DNA from: Hymenobacter terrestris | GTDB taxonomy: Bacteria; Bacteroidota; Bacteroidia; Cytophagales; Hymenobacteraceae | Direction: 5' to 3' | DNA: 64,000 nucleotides | Assembly: GCF_013377905.1 (NCBI RefSeq) | Contig: NZ_JABKAV010000005.1 | Span: 1 to 64,000, forward strand | Shown: positions 26,701 through 34,110 of the stretch, one piece after another | Numbering within the stretch: the stretch's first letter is position 1 | Layout of the letters: each line of letters starts with the position of its first letter | Notes under the pieces: model-generated | Databases searched by the model: none | The model's input: the letters and a program-made list of their open reading frames with translations, nothing else | What the model was told of the DNA's origin: nothing | Translations under genes and position numbers: made by a program

Positions 26701-27191
26701 AACTCATCGGCTCGGCCGACGGCAAGAAGTTCAGCGAATTTGCCCAGGGCCTCACGCTGGCCCGCCTCGTCGATCTAGCCAACCGCCACCTGTACCGCTT
26801 CACCGACCGCTACCGCATTCTGCGCCACGCCGAGCAGCACCTCGACCTGCTCATTCAGGACGAGTACCAGGCCGGTGCCGTGCGCTCGATGAACTCGCTT
26901 TCGGGCGGTGAGAGCTTCCTGGTGAGCCTAGCGCTGGCCCTGGGCCTGTCGGAGCTGGCTGGCCGCCGCACCCAAATCGACACGCTCTTTATCGACGAAG
27001 GTTTCGGCACGCTCGACCCCGACACACTCGATGTGGCCCTTTCAGCCCTCGAAATGCTCCAGGGCACTGGCAAAACCATCGGTATTATCTCGCACGTCGA
27101 AGCCCTCAAAGAGCGCGTCAGTACCCAGATCAATGTCCGCAAAGGCACGGGTGGCATCAGTTCGCTGCAGGTATTGGGGTTCGGGAGTTGA
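23760..27191 (+). CDS. sbcC: Nuclease SbcCD subunit C
   Basis: SbcC is the Rad50-type ATPase of the SbcCD DNA-end-processing complex. The 1143-residue protein starts with the ATPase lobe (MKILRVRFLNLNSLRGEH, Walker A GATGAGKT at 37-44, Q-loop region LLAQGDFTRFL), continues with two very long Gln/Ala/Glu/Arg-rich coiled coils, a zinc hook CPLC (Cys552, Cys555) in the middle, and closes with the ABC signature LSGGESF (about 1046-1052) and Walker B FIDEGFGTLD. Length is at the upper end for the family. It starts a separate transcription unit from sbcD. Confidence 0.95.
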   Translation: MKILRVRFLNLNSLRGEHFVDFSIAPLADAGLFAITGATGAGKTTILDAITLALYGQVPRHETTGPEHVMSHGTGESWAEVEFEVNGQQYRSKWGQYRARKRAGANLQDPRMELSERKQAEDGTETWEFLETYKAKVPRRVAELSGLEYKQFLRSVLLAQGDFTRFLKAPAGERAQLLEKITDTKKYSDISRAAFERAKHETQQVEQLRQGLNGVALLSPEEAAFLEEETQNLTRQLAEATARQEQLRETQRWHQRLHDLQQKQLGAEQRRRQLATQAETLAPLRQRLALHLQALPFAPELALLRQDAGQLARMQAEAERLRQQLPKLQERRAAAETAHTIAREAFESTTATREAQAPVLLAAEKLDLTIAQQVRELDGRRQEYEQRNDACKLLNAELATISTRSQQAREQLETTAAWLREHGRRAEMLDAFAAFTGLVQDWDRLRTEDGQLNLRVTTLASRLHTARLQEQQAAAAARLARQHLEAAEQQIQIAATTRDERLRLLHHHIQTLRRELAEKETHRETQRQLAQAQQLILSHEEARRQLEPHAPCPLCGALEHPYAAGVLGLTDAGLAQEQAKVESLTQEAHALNTRINRLNTFLNLLENAGGDASRVAPDAPLQFVTPAREEAIPAESRALVQQLQDLNKQRAEAEMQLASALAGQLAAQNAQVGSQQDLQETQQQLRDVQEQLPSVKNQLESLLTNFGLNFTGENGAAMITQLRALEAEFKAREAEFNKASKQVEADQARIDYLVIEKQKAQAWLHDNREGLVAQNRAIEQQRTERLALLPESDVAGVRQALEQAVKSASQRREQADEQFRQHDTALMVAADQLRQREQDAAAQQLAHNQRHTSLAAALAAAALAPDPAALPPLLLPQSEASSLQTQLRQHEQDAALAERVLLDAGTELEQQAARALTTDAPEHTAQQLSGANEQLATLNQQLGQRQERLSAHRAGQQRHAELATALENQQQQALRWRHLAELIGSADGKKFSEFAQGLTLARLVDLANRHLYRFTDRYRILRHAEQHLDLLIQDEYQAGAVRSMNSLSGGESFLVSLALALGLSELAGRRTQIDTLFIDEGFGTLDPDTLDVALSALEMLQGTGKTIGIISHVEALKERVSTQINVRKGTGGISSLQVLGFGS

Positions 27192-27224
27192 GAGGAAGAG
27201 TGAGAATCAGGAGGCAAAAAAAAC

Positions 27225-27345
27225 TGTCATTCTGAGTGAAGGCGCAGCCGCAGTCGAAGTATCTCTACTGCAATGCTAATCCTGTTGGCTGCAACGAAGC
27301 GGTAGATATTCTTCGACTTCGCTCATAATCACGTTCCTTCTCCAC
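27225..27345. repeat. Dispersed palindromic repeat of the CATTCTGAG/GAAGAAT type, copy A
   Basis: GTCATTCTGAGTGAAG at 27226 onward faces CTTCGACTTCGCTCATAATC in inverted orientation, with a central segment containing CAACGAAGCGGTAGA. The part 27268-27345 recurs as a direct copy at 28488-28574. It fills the space between sbcC and the DUF6687 gene. Confidence 0.65.
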
Positions 27346-27348
27346 CTC

Positions 27349-28413
27349 TCACCTCTTCACTTCCAACGTCTTAACCTCCGCCCAGCTCCAGTATTTTTTC
27401 GGCTCGATGCCTGCGTAGTCGGCATCGAAAAAGGCGGCCAACTCCCGCTCCAGCTCGGCGGGCGCAATGGAGGAAGCATAAACCGGGCGCTGGTCAGGGT
27501 CGGCGTAGCGTTGCGCCTTGCTGAGGGTGCGGCCACCCAAACGCAGCAGCGGGCCGGTATCGGTGATGCCGTCGTGGGTCCAGCGGCGGGCCGAATTTTC
27601 GAGGGTGTTGAGGCGGTCAGCCAGAGGCGCGAGGGGCCGCCGGGGCAGCGTGGGGCGGCTTTCCAGGTCAATCCAGGTGGTATATTTGTACTCAAATTCG
27701 TAGCGCTGCCCACTGTATAGGCTCAGCACCATATCGGTGCCGATGCTGGGGCCAAACAGGGCATAGTAGGGCACTGGCTCGGGCGTCTGCACCACCGTCA
27801 GGCCGATGGCGGGGTAGCGGCGCACGGTGGTGTCGGGCCCCTGCATAACGGCTACGGCTCGCTTCACGCGCGCAAACTCGGGCTCCCAGGCGGCGCGGCC
27901 GATTTCGGGGTTTTCCAGCAGCGCACCGAAACGGGGCAGAAACCAGGCGAATTTTTCAGCGGAAGCCTCATCTTCGCGGCGGCGGCGGGCGGCGGCCCCA
28001 AAAGGCTCATAAAAACGGGCCTTTTCTTCGGCATTTAACCAGCAGACCAATTGCAGAGCGTGGTCGGCAAGCGGGTGCTGCCAGTCTATTTCGCGGAAGT
28101 CGCCGAGCGTGGCAACCAAGCGCAGCAAGGGTTCGTGGCGCAATGCCAGTTCGGGGTTCAGCAGCGCCCACACGCCCACAAATCCATCAATATCGAAGTG
28201 GTTGGCCGTTACAGCGCGAGCCTCCAGGCCTGGCGTACCAGGAGCATGCAGGGCCCGGAGCGCCGAGCCGGCGCTGGTATCGTCGCGCAGGGCCTCGGGT
28301 GTGGCCGCCCCGCGCCAGTGCGCCAGCGTGAGCACTGCGCCCAGTCCCATGCTGTCTACCACAATGGTTGGCTGGCGGCGCAATGCCTGAAAGGGAACGA
28401 AGTATCGAGACAA
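27349..28413 (-). CDS. DUF6687 family protein
   Basis: The 354-residue protein begins SRYFVPFQALRRQPTIVVDS, includes ANHFDIDGFVGVWALLNPE and ends with FDADYAGIEPKKYWSWAEV. This matches my memory of DUF6687, a cytoplasmic family of unknown function; the phrase HFDxDG resembles DHH-type phosphoesterase motifs (nHfDiDGf) and may bind metal, which is inference. The most likely start is TTG at 28413, since no ATG precedes the conserved N terminus. It is flanked by two direct copies of a dispersed repeat. Confidence 0.65.
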   Translation of the reverse strand: MSRYFVPFQALRRQPTIVVDSMGLGAVLTLAHWRGAATPEALRDDTSAGSALRALHAPGTPGLEARAVTANHFDIDGFVGVWALLNPELALRHEPLLRLVATLGDFREIDWQHPLADHALQLVCWLNAEEKARFYEPFGAAARRRREDEASAEKFAWFLPRFGALLENPEIGRAAWEPEFARVKRAVAVMQGPDTTVRRYPAIGLTVVQTPEPVPYYALFGPSIGTDMVLSLYSGQRYEFEYKYTTWIDLESRPTLPRRPLAPLADRLNTLENSARRWTHDGITDTGPLLRLGGRTLSKAQRYADPDQRPVYASSIAPAELERELAAFFDADYAGIEPKKYWSWAEVKTLEVKR

Positions 28414-28487
28414 GGAGATGAGAGAAAAGGGACGTCGTTTTTTATCTGGCGTCCGCGAAGCCGGATAAAGAAGTCAAAGAAATGATA

Positions 28488-28574
28488 CTGCAATACTACT
28501 TCTATCGGCCACAACGAAGCGGTAGAGGTTCTTCGGCTTCGCGGGTGCCATATGAAGGATGACGTTCCTTCTCA
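28488..28574. repeat. Dispersed repeat, copy B
   Basis: CTGCAATACTACTTCTATCG through CAACGAAGCGGTAGAGGTTC to GACGTTCCTTCTCAC parallels 27268-27345 in the same orientation with about 75-80 percent identity by eye. It lies between the DUF6687 and HNH genes. Confidence 0.6.
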
Positions 28575-28589
28575 CGTACATCCTCTTTC

Positions 28590-28901
28590 TTACCGCCGCC
28601 CTGCGCGGCGGTTACTGATGCGCTCTACCCGGCTGCGGCGAATCCAGTGCAGATATTTCTGCAGCTCCTCGGCAGTTCGCAGCTGTTCGATGCTGGCGTA
28701 GTGGCGGGCCAAGGTTTTGTTGTCGAGTAGCAGATGGATGGTACTGTGGCAGGGCTGGCAAAGGTCGGCGGTGGGGCCATGGCGCCCCCCCTCCTCGCGG
28801 GGCACCAGATGGTGACGCGACGTCCGCTGCACTTCCCGCTCGCACAGTGCGCACCGGTTGCCGCCAGGTTCTTCGGCAGTTGTGGTGAAATCGATGGGCA
28901 T
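28590..28901 (-). CDS. Small HNH endonuclease-like protein
   Basis: The 103-residue protein has the zinc-finger HNH layout: CxxC at Cys17/Cys20, the catalytic RTSRHHLVPRE (His30, His31), and LCQPCHSTIH with Cys48, Cys51 and His56, followed by a helical tail KTLARHYASIEQLRTAEELQ. Stand-alone HNH proteins of this size are common in Bacteroidota; target and role are unknown. TAGGTTTA lies 4 nt before the ATG, a weakened form of the leaderless arrangement. No restriction or phage genes are near. Confidence 0.8.
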   Translation of the reverse strand: MPIDFTTTAEEPGGNRCALCEREVQRTSRHHLVPREEGGRHGPTADLCQPCHSTIHLLLDNKTLARHYASIEQLRTAEELQKYLHWIRRSRVERISNRRAGRR

Positions 28902-29110
28902 GAACTAAACCTATGGGTAACAGGGCGACTGAAAAAAGAACACGCGGCCGGTTGCCAGGTTTCGCAAATTCCACGGTTGCATTCTATGGCTGCCCAGCCC
29001 CACGTAGGGGCCAAGCAACCAGCAACTCATGACCGGAAACCAGACCAGTTTGCAATACAGCTAACCCGCTTCCTTGCTTTCGCCACGCCTTATTCAAATA
29101 ATAATACTAT

Positions 29111-29137
29111 CAGGATAATTTAAATGCCATTATCCTG
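29111..29137. promoter_or_regulatory. 9-bp inverted repeat, possible operator
   Basis: CAGGATAAT and ATTATCCTG are perfect inverted copies separated by 9 nt, located 22 nt before the -7 element at 29160. The position is right for an activator or repressor site. Confidence 0.4.
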
Positions 29138-29159
29138 TAAAAATCATCTGGAGAGTATT

Positions 29160-29167
29160 TATATTTG
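29160..29167 (+). promoter_or_regulatory. -7 promoter element
   Basis: TATATTTG, an exact TAnnTTTG match, 107 nt before the ATG at 29275. Confidence 0.55.
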
Positions 29168-29274
29168 GTTACTTCTTGTCTATATTCCTAAATATTAGCC
29201 GGCTGTCTCACCACCGCCGGGTAGCAAGAATCACCTTCTCGTTGAAACTCTTTCTCACTCTTTTACCGCTTTCT

Positions 29275-29715
29275 ATGCGTCTTTCTACTTTTAATTTTGT
29301 GTTGCGCCGACTGGTGCCCGCTGCTGCGCTGCTGTTGGTGCTGGCGGTTTTCTCCCCTTCGCAGGCGCGGGCCCAAACCTGGCTCGTATCCACCGAAACG
29401 TTTGCCAAGCTGGGCGTAGTAGACAAGTTTGGCCAGCTGGGTGCCTATTCGGCTAAGTTTGTGGTGACCAGCCAGCGCACCGGCAAGGCGTTCATCCTGG
29501 TAAAGGAAATTGAGAAGGGCCAGAACGGCGTCGATGTACTCTTCCCATCGTTGGCCACTGAGGCCGATTATTTCAAAGCCACTTCGGGCGAGGCTGGTAC
29601 GGCCGCGCCCGGCGCCTACACCTGGGAGTGCCTGGTAAACGGCAAAAAAGTGGTAGGCGGCAACTTCAGCTTCTCCGAAGTAGCCAACGACGTGAACCTA
29701 ATAACCAAGCAATAA
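29275..29715 (+). CDS. Exported protein of unknown function
   Basis: The 146-residue protein has a signal peptide (about 1-34, ending ARAQ). The mature part is beta-rich: TWLVSTETFAKLGVVDKFGQ, YSAKFVVTSQRTGKAFILVK, VDVLFPSLATEADYFK and YTWECLVNGKKVVGGNFSF. This could be an Ig-like or lipocalin-like fold; no family is recognised. The frame is open 33 codons further upstream but the signal peptide fixes this start. It has its own promoter and terminator, so it is a single-gene unit. Confidence 0.65.
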   Translation: MRLSTFNFVLRRLVPAAALLLVLAVFSPSQARAQTWLVSTETFAKLGVVDKFGQLGAYSAKFVVTSQRTGKAFILVKEIEKGQNGVDVLFPSLATEADYFKATSGEAGTAAPGAYTWECLVNGKKVVGGNFSFSEVANDVNLITKQ

Positions 29716-29750
29716 GCGGCAGACCGCTTTTTGTCCTCTTTCTTGTCCGA

Positions 29751-29778
29751 AGCCCGGTGCTACAGCACCGGGCTTTTT
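29751..29778 (+). terminator. Rho-independent terminator
   Basis: AGCCCGGTGCT and AGCACCGGGCT form a perfect 11-bp stem with a 2-nt apparent loop (opened by at least one pair in practice), followed by five T. Confidence 0.85.
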
Positions 29779-29875
29779 GCGTACTGCCCATTTGGCGGCG
29801 CTACTTTTACCGGGCAACCGCGTACAAGCAAGTACCGCTCGAATTAGGGCCTGTCACCTTTCTGTTGCGCTCATT

Positions 29876-30184
29876 ATGCCTAAAAAGTCATTTTCCGAAC
29901 TCCTCAACAGCCCTGGCATGCCTGTTTTGGTTGATTTTTATGCCGATTGGTGCGGCCCTTGCAAAACAATGGCCCCCATTCTAGAGCAGGTAGCCAGCCA
30001 GCACCAGGGTAAGCTCAAGGTTATCAAGATTGACGTCGATAAAAACCAGGCAGTGGCCCAGCAGTTTCGGGTCCAGAGTATTCCTACCCTTATTCTATTT
30101 CATCAGGGGCAGCCGGTTTGGCGGCAGGCAGGCGTGGTGCCTGCAGCCCAGATAAGTCAGGCTATTCAAGGGGCCATCAAGTAA
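29876..30184 (+). CDS. trxA: Thioredoxin
   Basis: The 102-residue protein is a standard cytoplasmic thioredoxin: active site WCGPC (Cys26, Cys29), VKIDVDKNxxxAxxF-like segment (VIKIDVDKNQAVAQQFRVQS), the cis-Pro loop SIPT, and LILFHQGQ. It reduces protein disulfides. The start at MPKKSFSELL is the family-like position; the upstream open codons would place a poor extension before it. A phylum member may carry several such paralogues, so the symbol is tentative. Confidence 0.9.
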   Translation: MPKKSFSELLNSPGMPVLVDFYADWCGPCKTMAPILEQVASQHQGKLKVIKIDVDKNQAVAQQFRVQSIPTLILFHQGQPVWRQAGVVPAAQISQAIQGAIK

Positions 30185-30493
30185 GGGCTAAGTGCTGGCA
30201 GGCTGGATAGGCGCCTAGCACAGAAGGGCTACGTGACGGGCTTTTTAATACAGGCTTTGCGCAACAGGATTACGCAAAGCAACGATGAACGAAGCTCTGA
30301 CTTTGCACATCGTTGCATGTACTTATTTGGCCGTCAGCAAGAATCCGCGACGTCGGAGCCTCGCGCATCGTTGCAGAACATACCTCTTATACAAGTGCTT
30401 GGCTTGACTGAAGAGTGCTGGCAACATTCGACCTGCGGCCGGGTTTGCAGAACGCGGGCGTACCTTTGCACGCTCAATGCATAGTTGGCTTCG
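30185..30493. other. Gene-free stretch with nested inverted repeats
   Basis: GCTTTGCG (30254-30261) pairs with CGCAAAGC (30273-30280), and CAACGATG (30280-30287) pairs with CATCGTTG at 30308-30315 or 30366-30373. The stretch ends with the promoter element of the TonB receptor gene at 30461. It could hold an attenuator-like structure or a small RNA; no known riboswitch is recognised. Confidence 0.4.
30461..30468 (+). promoter_or_regulatory. -7 promoter element of the TonB receptor gene
   Basis: TACCTTTG, an exact TAnnTTTG match, 25 nt before the ATG at 30494; TTTG at 30444-30447 lies upstream. Confidence 0.6.
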
Positions 30494-32842
30494 ATGACTT
30501 TACGCTTCGCTTTCGGGCTTTTTCTGCTGGCTTTTACACTATTGCCCGCCGCATGTTTTGCCCAGGCCCGCTACACCCTCAGTGGACTGGTGAAAGCAGC
30601 CGGCAATGGCGAAATCTTGCCCGGTGCCACCGTAGCGGTGCCCGCGCTTGGCCTGGGGGCCACCGCCGACGAAAAAGGGGCTTACCAGCTCACGCTGCCC
30701 GCCGGCCGCTACCAGCTGGTAGTATCGTTTATCGGCTACCAAAGCCTGAGCCGCGACCTGAACCTGAACCGCAACCAGCGCCAGACCTTTCAGCTAACGG
30801 CGGCCGGCAACGAGTTGGGCGAAGTAGTGGTGGAGGGCAGCGGCACACTGGAGCAGAAGCTGCAAACCACCCAGATGAGCGTGGAGCGCCTCACGGCCAA
30901 GGAGGCCAAGCTGCTGCCCGCTTTGTTTGGCGAGGTCGATATCCTCAAAACGCTACAGCTCAAGCCCGGTGTGCAGAACGGCGGCGAAGGCACCACCGGT
31001 CTGTTTGTGCGCGGCGGCGCGGCCGACCAGAACCTAGTGCTGCTCGACGATGCGCTGGTATACAACCCCAGTCACCTGTTCGGACTGTTTTCGGTGTTCA
31101 ATTCGGACGCCGTGCAGTCGGTGGACTTGTACAAGGGCGGCTTTCCGGCCCAGTACGGCGGCCGGCTTTCGTCGGTGGTTGATGTGAAGATGCGGCCGGG
31201 CAACGCCGAGAAAATCGGCGTTAGTGGCGGTATCGGCCTCATTTCGTCGCGTCTGGCGCTGGAAGGGCCGATCAAGAAGGGTAAGGGGGCGTTTCTGGTG
31301 GCCGGCCGCCGCACCTACTTCGACGTGTTCACGCGCCAGATCAACCGCCTTAGTGCCGACGACCCTGAGTTCGACCCGATTCCGGACTATTACTTCTACG
31401 ATTTCAACGCCAAGGCCAACTACAAGCTAGGCCCCAAAGACGAGCTGTTTCTGACCGGCTACTACGGCAACGACGTGTTCGGCTTCAACTCTCAGAACGG
31501 CTTCAACTTTGACTTCAACTGGGGCAACCGGGTGGCCTCGCTGCGCTGGAACCATGTGTACAACTCGCGGCTGTTTCTGAACACCACCCTTTCGTACACC
31601 GGTTACAAGTACGAAATCACCAACCGCATCGACCAGTTCAGCTTCAGTCTAGCCTCCGACATTCAGGACTTCACGCTGCGCTCCGACCTCGACTACCGGC
31701 CCAACGACCAGCATGAGTTCCGCTTCGGGGCCACGCTCACCAACCACCGCTTCGGCACCGGTCGCCTGCAGGCCGGCTCCGACGACGGGCGCATCAATTT
31801 CGGCTCCGACACCCGCTACAGCGGCCAGGAAGGGGCCGTGTACGCTTCCGACGTGTACAAGCCCAACGACAAATGGCAGTTCGAGTACGGCCTACGGGCC
31901 TCGGGCTTCCAATCGGAAGGCGCGGGCAACCGCTACGGAGGCCTGGAGCCCCGGGCCGCGGCCCGCTACGCTATCAAATCCAACGTCTCGGTGAAGGCCA
32001 GCTACGCCCTGATGTACCAGTACGTGCATCTAGTAACCAACTCCGGGGCTTCGCTGCCCACCGATATCTGGTACCCCTCGCGCGAATCGGTGCTGCCACA
32101 ACGGAGCCAGCAGGTGGCCGCCGGCGTGAGTTGGCTGCTCGGCAACGGCCGTTACCTGCTCACCAACGAGGTTTACTACAAGTGGGCCCAGCGCCAGATT
32201 GACTTCAAGGACGGAGCCCAGTTGTTCGTGAATCCCGACCTCGATAGCGAGTTCCTGTTTGGCAAGGGCTGGGCCTACGGCAACGAGTTGTACCTGGAGA
32301 AAAAGCAGGGCCGCCTCACGGGCTGGATTGGCTATACGCTGGCCTGGACCAACCGGCAGTTTCCAGCCCAGCGAGGCACGGCGGGCATCAACAACGGCAA
32401 CTCGTTTTTCCCGATTTACGACCGTCGCCACAACCTGTCGGTGGTGGGTATCTACAATCTGTCGGAACGCCTGAAGCTTACCAGCTCATTCGTGTTCAGC
32501 TCGGGCCAGCCCACCACGCTCCCGCAGGCGCGTTTCCTGTTTCAGGATGTGTTCGGCGAGAATGGAGGGCCAGTGCCGGTGTACCCGCAGCGCAACACCA
32601 CGCGGCTGGCGCCGGTCAACCGCCTCGATATTGGCTTGGTGTGGCAGATGAAGCCCACCCGCTGGATTCCGGCCGCAGACCTGACCTTCAGCATCTACAA
32701 CGCCTACAACCGCCGCAACCCATTCTTCGTCTTTTTCGAGCAGCTCGAAGATCCCGAGACCGAAGAAATTACCGGCTTTCGGGCCCGGCAGGTGTCGTTA
32801 TTTCCAGTGATTCCGTCGGTTACCTACAACTTTAAATTCTGA
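30494..32842 (+). CDS. TonB-dependent outer-membrane receptor
   Basis: The 782-residue protein has a signal peptide (ending CFAQ), an N-terminal carboxypeptidase-regulatory-like domain (about 27-105, LSGLVKAAGNGEILPGATVA), a plug (about 120-225, VRGGAADQNLVLLDDALVYN and VDLYKGGFPAQYGGRLSSVV) and a 22-strand barrel ending in F. It belongs to the Bacteroidota group that is regularly followed by a DUF4249 lipoprotein, as here 6 nt downstream. Substrate unknown; such pairs are not SusC/SusD pairs. The TTG at 30485 is less likely as start than this ATG. Confidence 0.9.
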   Translation: MTLRFAFGLFLLAFTLLPAACFAQARYTLSGLVKAAGNGEILPGATVAVPALGLGATADEKGAYQLTLPAGRYQLVVSFIGYQSLSRDLNLNRNQRQTFQLTAAGNELGEVVVEGSGTLEQKLQTTQMSVERLTAKEAKLLPALFGEVDILKTLQLKPGVQNGGEGTTGLFVRGGAADQNLVLLDDALVYNPSHLFGLFSVFNSDAVQSVDLYKGGFPAQYGGRLSSVVDVKMRPGNAEKIGVSGGIGLISSRLALEGPIKKGKGAFLVAGRRTYFDVFTRQINRLSADDPEFDPIPDYYFYDFNAKANYKLGPKDELFLTGYYGNDVFGFNSQNGFNFDFNWGNRVASLRWNHVYNSRLFLNTTLSYTGYKYEITNRIDQFSFSLASDIQDFTLRSDLDYRPNDQHEFRFGATLTNHRFGTGRLQAGSDDGRINFGSDTRYSGQEGAVYASDVYKPNDKWQFEYGLRASGFQSEGAGNRYGGLEPRAAARYAIKSNVSVKASYALMYQYVHLVTNSGASLPTDIWYPSRESVLPQRSQQVAAGVSWLLGNGRYLLTNEVYYKWAQRQIDFKDGAQLFVNPDLDSEFLFGKGWAYGNELYLEKKQGRLTGWIGYTLAWTNRQFPAQRGTAGINNGNSFFPIYDRRHNLSVVGIYNLSERLKLTSSFVFSSGQPTTLPQARFLFQDVFGENGGPVPVYPQRNTTRLAPVNRLDIGLVWQMKPTRWIPAADLTFSIYNAYNRRNPFFVFFEQLEDPETEEITGFRARQVSLFPVIPSVTYNFKF

Positions 32843-32848
32843 GCACGG

Positions 32849-33718
32849 ATGATGCGGATTACGGGAATTTCACGGATGTTGGATTCGGCGCGGGCTGGTC
32901 TGCTGGCTACGGGCCTGGCGCTGGCCGGGCTGGCGGGCGGGCTGGCCAGTTGCGGGCTGCAGAAGGACATTGATGTGGTGCTGCCAGTGTTGCCGGCCCA
33001 GCTGGTGGTGGAGGCGTACCTCGAAGACGGCCAGGTACCGCGCCTCACCGTTACCGAGTCGGTGGCTTACTTGAGCGCCCCTACCCCCACCATCCCCACC
33101 GAAATAACCGTTACGCTCACGCTGCCCGACGGCAGCCGTGAAAACCTGCGCTTCGCCCCGGGCTTCGACCGGGGTACGGGCAAGGCCTACACTCACATCG
33201 GCACCCGCCCGCTAAGCCCCCAGCCGGGCCAGCGGTTTCAGCTCGAAGTAACCGACAACAAGGGCCGGCGGGTAACGGGCTCGGCCACCATGCCCGCCCG
33301 CATCCCCATTGATACGGTGGAGTGGCAGTTCAACGACCGGGAGCCCGAATTCCGCGAGGCCCTGATTCTGACCCGCTTCCGCGACCCGGCCACCCCGCTC
33401 AACTTCTACCGGATCATGATCCATAAGGACAGCATCACCGACGATCCGGAAAGCGAGTTCGCATTAGAAGACCGCCTCAATAACGGCGAGGAGTTCACGC
33501 TTGGCACCAGCTTCCGCTTCCGGCCCAACGATACGGTGGTCGTTACCCTTTTCCACCTAGACCAGGCCTACAACAACTTTCTGGAGTCGGTGGAAGATGC
33601 GCGGAACGCCAATGGCAACCCCTTCTCGCAACCGGCCGGCATCCGCAGTACCGTGGAAGGCGGGATAGGCGTGTTCACGGTGCTCAGCTACGACCGGCGC
33701 ACCGTAATTGTGCGTTGA
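32849..33718 (+). CDS. DUF4249 lipoprotein, partner of the TonB receptor
   Basis: The 289-residue protein has a lipoprotein signal ending LAGGLASCGLQKDID and the DUF4249 pattern: PVLPAQLVVEAYLEDGQVPR, VTVTESVAYL-like strand pair, PLSPQPGQRFQLEVTD and IPIDTVEW, with a late FHLDQAYNNFLESVEDA helix. It starts 6 nt after the receptor stop, so the two are an operon. DUF4249 proteins are thought to be surface partners of TonB receptors. Two tandem ATGs (32849, 32852) and one at 32876 are possible starts. Confidence 0.88.
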   Translation: MMRITGISRMLDSARAGLLATGLALAGLAGGLASCGLQKDIDVVLPVLPAQLVVEAYLEDGQVPRLTVTESVAYLSAPTPTIPTEITVTLTLPDGSRENLRFAPGFDRGTGKAYTHIGTRPLSPQPGQRFQLEVTDNKGRRVTGSATMPARIPIDTVEWQFNDREPEFREALILTRFRDPATPLNFYRIMIHKDSITDDPESEFALEDRLNNGEEFTLGTSFRFRPNDTVVVTLFHLDQAYNNFLESVEDARNANGNPFSQPAGIRSTVEGGIGVFTVLSYDRRTVIVR

Positions 33719-33730
33719 CAACATAAAAAA

Positions 33731-33783
33731 GGCTCCTGACTCTACGCAGTGCGACTGTGGCGCGCTACGCAGAGTCGGGAGCC
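33731..33783. terminator. Inverted repeat after the TonB/DUF4249 operon
   Basis: Arms of 19 nt (33731-33749 and 33765-33783) differ at three positions, all of which can form G-U pairs on one RNA strand. It starts 12 nt after the DUF4249 stop. Confidence 0.65.
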
Positions 33784-33891
33784 GGTGACAGCCGTTATTT
33801 AGGACTTGTGCCTGTTGCACATGCTCCTGTCCTACTATTAGAAGTTGCCAACTTTATTGTGGCGTGTTTCTGCCGTGGCAGCTAGTATTCG

Positions 33892-34100
33892 CCTTCCTGA
33901 TCCACATCGGCTTCCACCAGCGCCAGCCGCAAAGGCATAGCGGCTTGACATCGAGCAAGCTGCTGGCCTGCCGGGTACCGGTGGCAGCATCGTAGCTGCT
34001 GAGCGTACCATCTTTGTCCAGCATCAGCACGCTTTCGCATTCCTCATCGCGCGCCACCCGCACTAGTTTAGTGGCGCTCCTATCTGGATTATGGGGCTGA
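33892..34100 (-). pseudogene. Short frameshifted coding remnant
   Basis: The minus strand encodes KLVRVARDEECESVLMLDKD then GTLSSYDAATGTRQASSLLD and VKPL; after about 33948 sensible coding continues only in another frame as MPLRLALVEADVDQEGEY with a stop at 33892-33894. The acidic, coding-like character on both sides suggests a small gene broken by a frameshift, or two tiny frames. No family is recognised and no clear ATG begins it. It directly follows the Fur/Zur gene on the same strand. Confidence 0.35.
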
Positions 34101-34110
34101 GGCAGCAGTG

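Larger units (their letters stand above)
28902..29274. other. Gene-free regulatory stretch
   Basis: The first 180 nt hold nothing convincing. From 29085 the stretch becomes AT-rich and carries a 27-nt dyad (29111-29137) and the -7 element at 29160-29167 of the next gene. Confidence 0.5.
33719..34110. other. Gene-poor stretch with terminator and a frameshifted remnant
   Basis: It holds the hairpin at 33731-33783 that ends the TonB/DUF4249 operon and a short minus-strand coding remnant (33892-34100) described separately. Nothing else is visible. Confidence 0.5.

Noticed and set aside
28590..28901. Restriction or homing system around the HNH gene
   Set aside because: No methyltransferase, intron, intein or phage genes nearby.
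30233..30484. 83-codon frame in the leader of the TonB receptor
   Set aside because: No homologous pattern, spans the promoter element and the inverted repeats.
30415..31182. Plus-strand frame of 255 codons overlapping the TonB receptor start
   Set aside because: Arg/Gly/Pro-rich out-of-frame translation of the receptor's signal and first domain.
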